Assembly (NCBI GenBank): GCA_025618425.1 | Contig: CM046848.1 | Location: 31,931,725-31,995,724, forward strand | Reading direction: 5' to 3' | DNA: 64,000 nucleotides | Source of the DNA: Heliocidaris tuberculata | Taxonomy: Eukaryota; Echinodermata; Echinoidea; Camarodonta; Echinometridae | In this document: positions 58,496 to 64,000 of the stretch, piece after piece | How the letters are laid out: each line of letters begins with the position of its first letter | Numbering within the stretch: position 1 is the stretch's first letter | Program-made: the position numbers and the translations under genes | Notes under the pieces: model-generated | What the model saw: only the letters and a program-made list of their open reading frames with translations | What the model was told of the DNA's origin: nothing | Databases searched by the model: none

Positions 58496-58773
58496 TACCA
58501 TCATTTGCAAAAGTTTAAGACCTCCTCGGGTTTTGTGGGTATTTCACTAATTTGGAATACTTTCTTTTGTCTCATTGAATGATTACACAACATGTTTACT
58601 ACAGTGATCAGTAGCACAAGAGTAATGGTATAAGCCCATAGTTCAAGTATGATACATAGGTTATGCCATGAAATTAATTGTATATCTGAAAAATAAGTTT
58701 AATTTTTTTTCTTTCTTTCTTTGAGTTATTTGCATTTTGAAATAGTGGTCTTAAACTTTTGCAAATGATGGTA
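58496..58773. mobile_element. Mariner-like MITE with perfect 25-bp inverted ends
   Basis: The element at 58498-58771 is bounded by TA. Both ends are CCATCATTTGCAAAAGTTTAAGACC in inverted orientation without mismatch, of the CAAAAGTTT-type seen in Tc1/mariner termini. The 274-bp length leaves no room for a transposase. Perfect ends suggest a comparatively recent insertion. Confidence 0.8.
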
Positions 58774-58779
58774 TTATAA

Positions 58780-59335
58780 TTTGTCATTTCGTATGAGGTG
58801 CAAAATTTGTGAATTTGGCATATATTAGGTTTTAAATGTTTTTAAATCATGTAAATAATTTTGCGTCATTTCTCCAGATGCAATTTTGCCATGTACATGT
58901 ATAAACGATGAACGAATAAAGGAATGAACATTCTGAATGTTTTCAATCACTTTTTTTCTCTCATTGAATTGTTAAGTACTTTTTTTGCCGATAGTAATAG
59001 CAGGATTTCAAGCCCACCGAAGGAAAAAAAGTAGGAGAAAAGAAGGATCAAAATTCGAAAAAAAAGTAGGAGAAAAGCAAGATTTAGGAGACAGGATGTA
59101 GGACAAAAGTAGATATTTGCGCAAGTTCTCCAGATTTTTTCCCCACATTTATATAGATATTCCCAGTATTCTGACTATACCCTAACAAACTGTATTCATT
59201 GCACTTATGAATTTACCCATTTAATGGCCAAGCTCAAAGGGATACTTAATACTTTAGATAGCTTTGAGAAAACATGCTAAATGGGATTACCACATTTCCA
59301 GGTTCTACTTCTTTGAGATGCAATCATGCAAGGGT
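58780..59335. other. Unassigned sequence; possible LINE-type tail near 58905
   Basis: ACGAATAAAGGAATGAAC-like sequence near 58910-58930 could be a retroelement tail. No coding remnant is attached. Confidence 0.4.
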
Positions 59336-59339
59336 CCGA

Positions 59340-59415
59340 GCGATGAGTATGACTTGAACTTTCATCTTGTCTCCCAAAGGTTTAGTAGTCTAAGACCGCT
59401 GTAACTAATAGTGTC
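59340..59415 (-). other. tRNA-Leu-like SINE head
   Basis: On the minus strand, TAGTTACAGCGGTCTTAGAC (from 59407) resembles the D-arm/A-box of tRNA-Leu, and AAGTTCAAGTC (from 59361) is a B box 46 bases further on. A T-arm with a 7-base AGTTCAA loop and four of five stem pairs can be drawn. The variable arm of tRNA-Leu and other stems are lacking, so a tRNA-derived SINE or a tRNA fossil is likelier than a working tRNA. Confidence 0.4.
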
Positions 59416-59941
59416 TGAGGTGCATGGGTACCCTTTTTAGGCCAGGAGCCTGTCCCGAAATAGTCACCCCATTTTACCCATAAGATTTGACCCCTTAAAG
59501 TTACTTGGATCATCTAAATCAAAAAAAAGGTTGTCAGCCTGACCGGGTTTAGTCCCAAGAGCCCCTAAAAGAGATCCCAAAGTCGGGTCGATTTCACCCC
59601 ATCTCCCCCATGCACCAAACTTTGTCAGTATAGGAAGTAGTATGAATGGACATTACAAAAAAATGACAAAAATTTCCGTCGGGATGGGGTATCAAACGGC
59701 CCCTAAAAACAACACACACACACACACACAAACACAAAAAAACACACCAAAGTGCCTTTTGACAACGTTTTTGCCCCCCCCCCCAAAAAAAAAATTTTCT
59801 TTTTGTAAAGAAAAAACATTTTCTTACCTTCTGACTAATAACTCAAAAGACTTTTCTTCAATTCAATTCAAATTTTTAAAACATAATTTTGAGTATAATA
59901 ATCTTCTGGAGGTGAAATTTGGTGTTAATTGGTCTTTTGAT

Positions 59942-60102
59942 TAATAAGTTATTAAATTGTGAAAAATGTATTGATTTCTCAAAAGTAGCCCAAAATATTG
60001 TCAGGATTATGTAAACACACCCATTGTCAATCTGCATCTGTTTGATAAGATATAACAGAGGAGCTCGTCATGTATCTGTGGTATGTGCCTGCCAGGCTGA
60101 AA

Positions 60103-60165
<63 letters not shown>

Positions 60166-60327
60166 GTGTGTGTTAATTATACAGATACCAGGGAAATGTA
60201 ACTATTTCCCTGCAGATACCCTCCCTGGTCAATAGGTGTGTTTATGATATAATCCTGACAATATTTTGGGGCTACTTTTGAGAAAGCTGTACATTTTTTA
60301 CAATTTAATAACGACCCAATCGTTATT
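59942..60327. repeat. Inverted repeat enclosing a (GT)n microsatellite
   Basis: About 80-base arms at 59942-60025 and 60225-60327 share CTCAAAAGTAGCCC and AAATATTGTCAGGATTAT in inverted orientation. The core contains a long GT repeat (60105-60172). Probably a foldback or MITE-type element; the exact ends and a target duplication could not be fixed. Confidence 0.75.
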
Positions 60328-60446
60328 AAGTTATATAAGTTTCTGGACATGTAATATACAAACTTTGCTATTAAACATGTCCAACTGTTTTCATCATTAC
60401 TTAGATCAATATTTGTGCATCATATGCTTTGCTTATTGATATTCAA

Positions 60447-61070
60447 TTATGCGCCCATATATATGGAACTACAAAGAAATTTATAGGGGAATACTGAAAG
60501 AGGGGTGGAAAGATAAATACAGTAACTACATAACGAAATATAAAGTTGAGTAGATGAAATAACAAAGAAATGCATATATAGGATTAGAAAGAGTATTAAG
60601 ATTAAAGAAGATGGAAATAAAGAAATACATAAGGCAGTATAGAAAACAAAAGAAGGAAAAACAAGAAATACATAAGGATAAAGATCAAAAAGAATTAGAA
60701 CAAAAGAACACAAAAGTAAAGATAGAAATTTAAAATGAAAGAAGAAAAAACAAAGTAATGCATATAGAATATAGAATGATAAGAAAATATGGACAGAAAA
60801 ACATAGAGATACATTAGGAGGAATAGAAATGGAATATAAAGGATGGGAAAAACAAAGAAATACAAAGGGATAGATACAAAAAATAACAAGACAAGTGAAA
60901 ACTGAGGAATACATCAGGATAGATGGAAACAGAAATACAAAGAAATACATGATGAAATTGAGGAAGAGAAGCAGACAGATACAGAAAAAAACAATGAAAG
61001 GATAAAAACACAAGATGAGAGAAAGAGTAAAACATAGAAATACATAAGAAATAGGTACGCATTTGGTTTT
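60447..61070. repeat. Degenerate A/G-rich minisatellite
   Basis: Loose repeats of GAAATACATAAGGATAGA with spacing near 45-50 bases. The complementary strand is open in three frames (up to 217 codons, phenylalanine/leucine/serine-rich) simply because of composition, so no membrane protein is called. Confidence 0.75.
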
Positions 61071-61287
61071 ACGAGGGCCGGCCTTAGATCCATTGTCCAT
61101 TTACACCTATAGTGGGCCCAGGACAGAGGCTGACCAAATATTCATTTTGTCAGTGTAACAGGGGTCTTACTGATGTTGTTCAGGTCACTTTTATAGGCTT
61201 AATATGCACACTACTTGTTAGGACCTGCAGTAGCTAAGCTACACTAAGATTCTTATGCATGATAGCCTTACATAATATGTAAGATAT

Positions 61288-61308
61288 GTTTGGGGGGGGG
61301 GGGGGGGG
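61288..61308 (+). repeat. Poly-G tract
   Basis: About 19 consecutive G. Confidence 0.95.
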
Positions 61309-61500
61309 AGGGCGGGAATAGGAGAAATTGAAAAAAAAATAGGATAAAGGAGGATTATTATGAAAAAGTATGAGAAGTAGGAGGATTGTCAAAAAAGAAG
61401 GGGAAATAGGAAAAAATAGTCCGCTTGAAAGCCTGTAAAAGCGATAAAAAACTACTTACATTGGGACTTAATTTTATGTTTTTTCAATAGTTTTTCTTTC

Positions 61501-61845
61501 TCATATTGTCTCTGTATCATCATGGGTAGGTATAATATCAATGGAGAGCATTGGACAGTGATCAAACTCACTGCGTATAAAAACCGAAATGCAATCATCA
61601 TTCTGAAGAAAACGATTTACACCTCTACAAATACCATACTTAAACATAGACCAATCCACATTTCGCGTTCCATTTATCTCTATGACTGACGGCATTGTCC
61701 CCACAGCCGCATCTATTTGTGTCCATTGCTCCAGTTCTACTATTTCATCAGAGCGCAACACAGAATCGATATACCCGGACGCACCTACAGCAAGCGCGCT
61801 AGATACGTTTTGGTTGGTTACTTCTATTCAAGATGATTATTGCCG
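61501..61845 (-). CDS. Unrecognised candidate exon
   Basis: A minus-strand frame open from about 61828 (after an in-frame TGA) to the stop at 61501, about 108 codons. It is of normal amino-acid composition, unlike the repeat frames around it: ALAVGASGYIDSVLRSDEIV, VDWSMFKYGICRGVNRF and SEFDHCPMLSIDIIP. I do not recognise a family. A possible splice donor (AGAG followed by GTGTAA) lies near 61616. The + strand is also open for 68 codons (61682-61888), so coding status and strand are uncertain. Confidence 0.25.
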
Positions 61846-61894
61846 TAGTGTGGATGCTCGTCTGTGTGTGAGTCTACAGAGGCGCTAGCTTGGA

Positions 61895-62465
61895 AAGGGG
61901 CGAAATTGAAAAGGCAACGGACCTTTTAAAAAACTGGCGCTTGTTGCGTAGGAAATGAATTGAATTCTTTTAAGCGTTGAAACCGAGGTGCTAGAATAAT
62001 TTTAGAGCAATGGAACTAACATTTACACATTATTGATATTGACTCAGTTAAAACGGTAGATCTAGCGAATGATCGTCGATGTCTGTACTATTTTGTAACC
62101 GCGTTAACGCGAAAGGTGGACGTCGTCAGAATATACAAAACAAATAAAAATAGATGAGCGTCTGTACTCGATTAATTCAAATGTCATGGATGCATAAAAA
62201 TAGAACATAGCATTCGCAAACTAAATGTATTAAACATAATTCTTTCTTGGTTAATCGATTTATATATCCGGCTGCCACTTGATTCAAATAGGGAGAAATA
62301 TGAACAATGTATTTTTGGGGATGAATGGGGGATATGTCCGATTGTCTTAACTACTGGAATCTCACAAGGTTGAACCGAATCATTTACAAAATTATTTGAA
62401 CACATTTAGGGGAAAAAATTATTATATCTTTTGCAATGTTAATAAAAAATACAAATGAAAAACAA
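61895..62465. other. Unassigned sequence
   Basis: Nothing recognised. Confidence 0.6.
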
Positions 62466-62469
62466 TAAG

Positions 62470-62690
62470 ACATGCATGTAAACAAAAACAATTATTTTTT
62501 GTTTGTTTTCATGTTCTTTCTATTTTTGTTTTTGTTTTTGTTATTCTCATGTAATTCATCTTTCTTATCATATACTTTGTATGTCTTTTTGTATACTAGT
62601 ATTATGCAAGGACTTGCTGAAGAGCTGCCATTGGCTGAAGGAAGTGTTTCCGTGTTGAAATAAAATGAAAAGAAATGAAATCATTAAATA
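62470..62690 (+). mobile_element. LINE 3' end fragment
   Basis: CTGAAGAGCTGCCATTGGCT followed by a TTTCCGTGTTGAAATAAAA stretch and an ATGAAA-type tail repeat resembles the 3' end of CR1/L2-like LINEs of marine deuterostomes, as I recall them. The upstream T-rich stretch would be 3' UTR. No reverse-transcriptase remnant is present. Confidence 0.5.
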
Positions 62691-63014
62691 GCACTTGATA
62701 TATACAAAGTTTCGCATTGATTTAAGCTAAGATGATATAATTGATAATGGCGTTGGTGGTGTATTAAAAGAGTTAGGCTCCTATACAAAGCCTCAAGTAT
62801 AAAGCGAAATATATCAAGTCTGACCAACGTCTGAAGCGCGGGGTACGCTTTCCGTACCACTAGTGTAATACCCATATCCCTTCCCCGGGTCAGCTTAGTT
62901 CTCATAGTTATTGAACTTATTTATGATATGTTATTTTTGCTACAAATGATATCTTATTATTTTTTCTTTTAAAAAAAGCTAAAAGCAAAAAGCAAACCAT
63001 AACCAGAAGCCCAC

Positions 63015-63017
<3 letters not shown>

Positions 63018-63061
<44 letters not shown>

Positions 63062-63080
63062 CCTCTCTCTCTCTCTCCAT
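63018..63080. repeat. (CT)n microsatellite
   Basis: Nearly perfect CT repeat. Confidence 0.97.
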
Positions 63081-63084
63081 TTCT

Positions 63085-63780
63085 ATACCTCCATCTTTTC
63101 CTCATTCTTGCCTTCTCTCTCTTTGACACATGTGGTTTAACTAACCACATTCCTCGACTTTTTTTTTTTTAGTAGAGCGTCATAAAAGAAGCATATACTT
63201 GTACAAGTGAACACCAAAAAAAAAAAAAGGGGGTTAAGAAATACCAATAGACATGATAGAGTACTATTATATTGGATAATAGAAATAATTGCTTCATTGA
63301 AGATAGTATAGTGCTATAGCCCCTGACCTTTGAATAGACTATCACACCAGTGCGTGGTGGACCGTTTAATTCTAATTACAGCTCACATAACCAGCTATAA
63401 CGGGTAACCATTACAATTTGCTTTACCCCCCCCCCCAATTGTAATGGACCTTCTTTACTTTGAAAAAAAAAAAAGCAATTTTGTTTCTTTGTGTTGATTT
63501 GAGCCCATCCTCAGACAACAATACAAATCGTTTAAGTACTAGACAATCCGAAAGGTTTACGTGCTCTATTTTTCTTCTTCTTTTCATATTAATTAACCCT
63601 CTTCCCCGCAAGAAATGTTTCGTCTGTATAATATGCTGGTGATATAAATAACCAGATTTTTTTTTATTGGGGGGGGGGGGGGGTGGAGAATGGAACGGTA
63701 GGGTATTTCAGATTGAGGTTGAGGGTGAGGCGGTATTTCGAAAAATTATTTGGAAGGAGAAAATAAATTCGTTAAAGGAT
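63085..63780. other. Unassigned; homopolymers
   Basis: A runs (63216-63228, 63463-63474), a C run (63427-63436), and a T run separated by ATT from a run of about 15 G (63657-63683). No gene recognised. Confidence 0.6.
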
Positions 63781-63781
63781 G

Positions 63782-63812
<31 letters not shown>

Positions 63813-63813
63813 C
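63782..63813. repeat. (AT)n then poly-T
   Basis: Short AT repeat followed by a T run. Confidence 0.9.
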
Positions 63814-63949
63814 TTTTCATAATTTTTTATTCCTTGATTCAGTTTTTCAAAATGAATATTACAAATTAAGCATTAATTACACAATATAATTCAACATGGC
63901 AATAAACAAAATACAAATTATATATATCCATCACATGCCATCTATATAT

Positions 63950-64000
63950 ACAGTACACACACACACACCCACACACACACCCACACCCACACACACACAC
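63950..64000. repeat. (AC)n microsatellite, cut by the window end
   Basis: CA repeats with CCCACA interruptions continue to the last base. Confidence 0.95.

Noticed and set aside
60447..61100. 217-codon hydrophobic minus-strand frame resembling a multi-pass membrane protein
   Set aside because: Arises from an A-rich degenerate minisatellite; two other minus frames are open over it and there is no family signature.

Overview
The window reads as a gene-poor, AT-rich stretch of a marine invertebrate nuclear genome, most probably an echinoderm and plausibly a sea urchin. The basis is the mixture of elements: very abundant GA/CT, GT and AT microsatellites, homopolymer G and C runs, decayed CR1/L2-like LINEs, many small inverted-repeat DNA transposons, and two elements whose inverted repeats are built from 15-16 bp tandem units, an architecture described from sea urchins (TU elements, recalled from memory). 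The species is inferred, not shown. No bacterial, organellar, rRNA or CRISPR feature was seen. Most open frames are translations of simple repeats.

The one well supported protein-coding locus lies at 50.8-56.6 kb. A family GT10 alpha-1,3-fucosyltransferase-like reading frame (54811-56293, + strand, no intron needed) has an N-terminal membrane anchor and the family acceptor and donor motifs. It is interrupted by a one-base shift in a run of nine A. About 4 kb upstream lies a 5'-truncated direct copy (50822 to about 52211), clearly dead: it carries two DNA insertions and two deletions, and one deletion is sealed by a small palindrome. Comparing the two copies gives a natural before-and-after view of the insertions. 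A roughly 96-bp tandem repeat follows the second copy and a 53-bp tandem repeat lies between the copies.

The rest is mobile-element and repeat landscape. 1-5.1 kb: GA repeat, a TU-like foldback element with 9-bp target duplication, interstitial TTAGGG-like repeats, a hAT-like end and a 5'-truncated LINE. 5.1-33 kb: mostly unassigned sequence with microsatellites and a few MITEs. 33-37 kb: two hAT-like MITEs with 8-bp target duplications, a second LINE remnant and a CpG-rich block. 39.6-44.7 kb: a dense inverted-repeat zone with a nested-palindrome mariner-like element, a 2.1-kb Harbinger-like element with an odd motif-rich interior, and a second, shorter TU-like element. 45-50.8 kb: more hAT-like MITEs, a possible SINE head and a Harbinger-like MITE. 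57-64 kb: palindromes, a mariner MITE with perfect 25-bp ends, an inverted repeat around a GT tract, a SINE-like head, an unrecognised candidate exon and a LINE 3' end.

No pathway can be built from the window beyond the fucosyltransferase. The most interesting content is structural: the TU-like pair, the nested palindromes and the repair scars in the dead fucosyltransferase copy.
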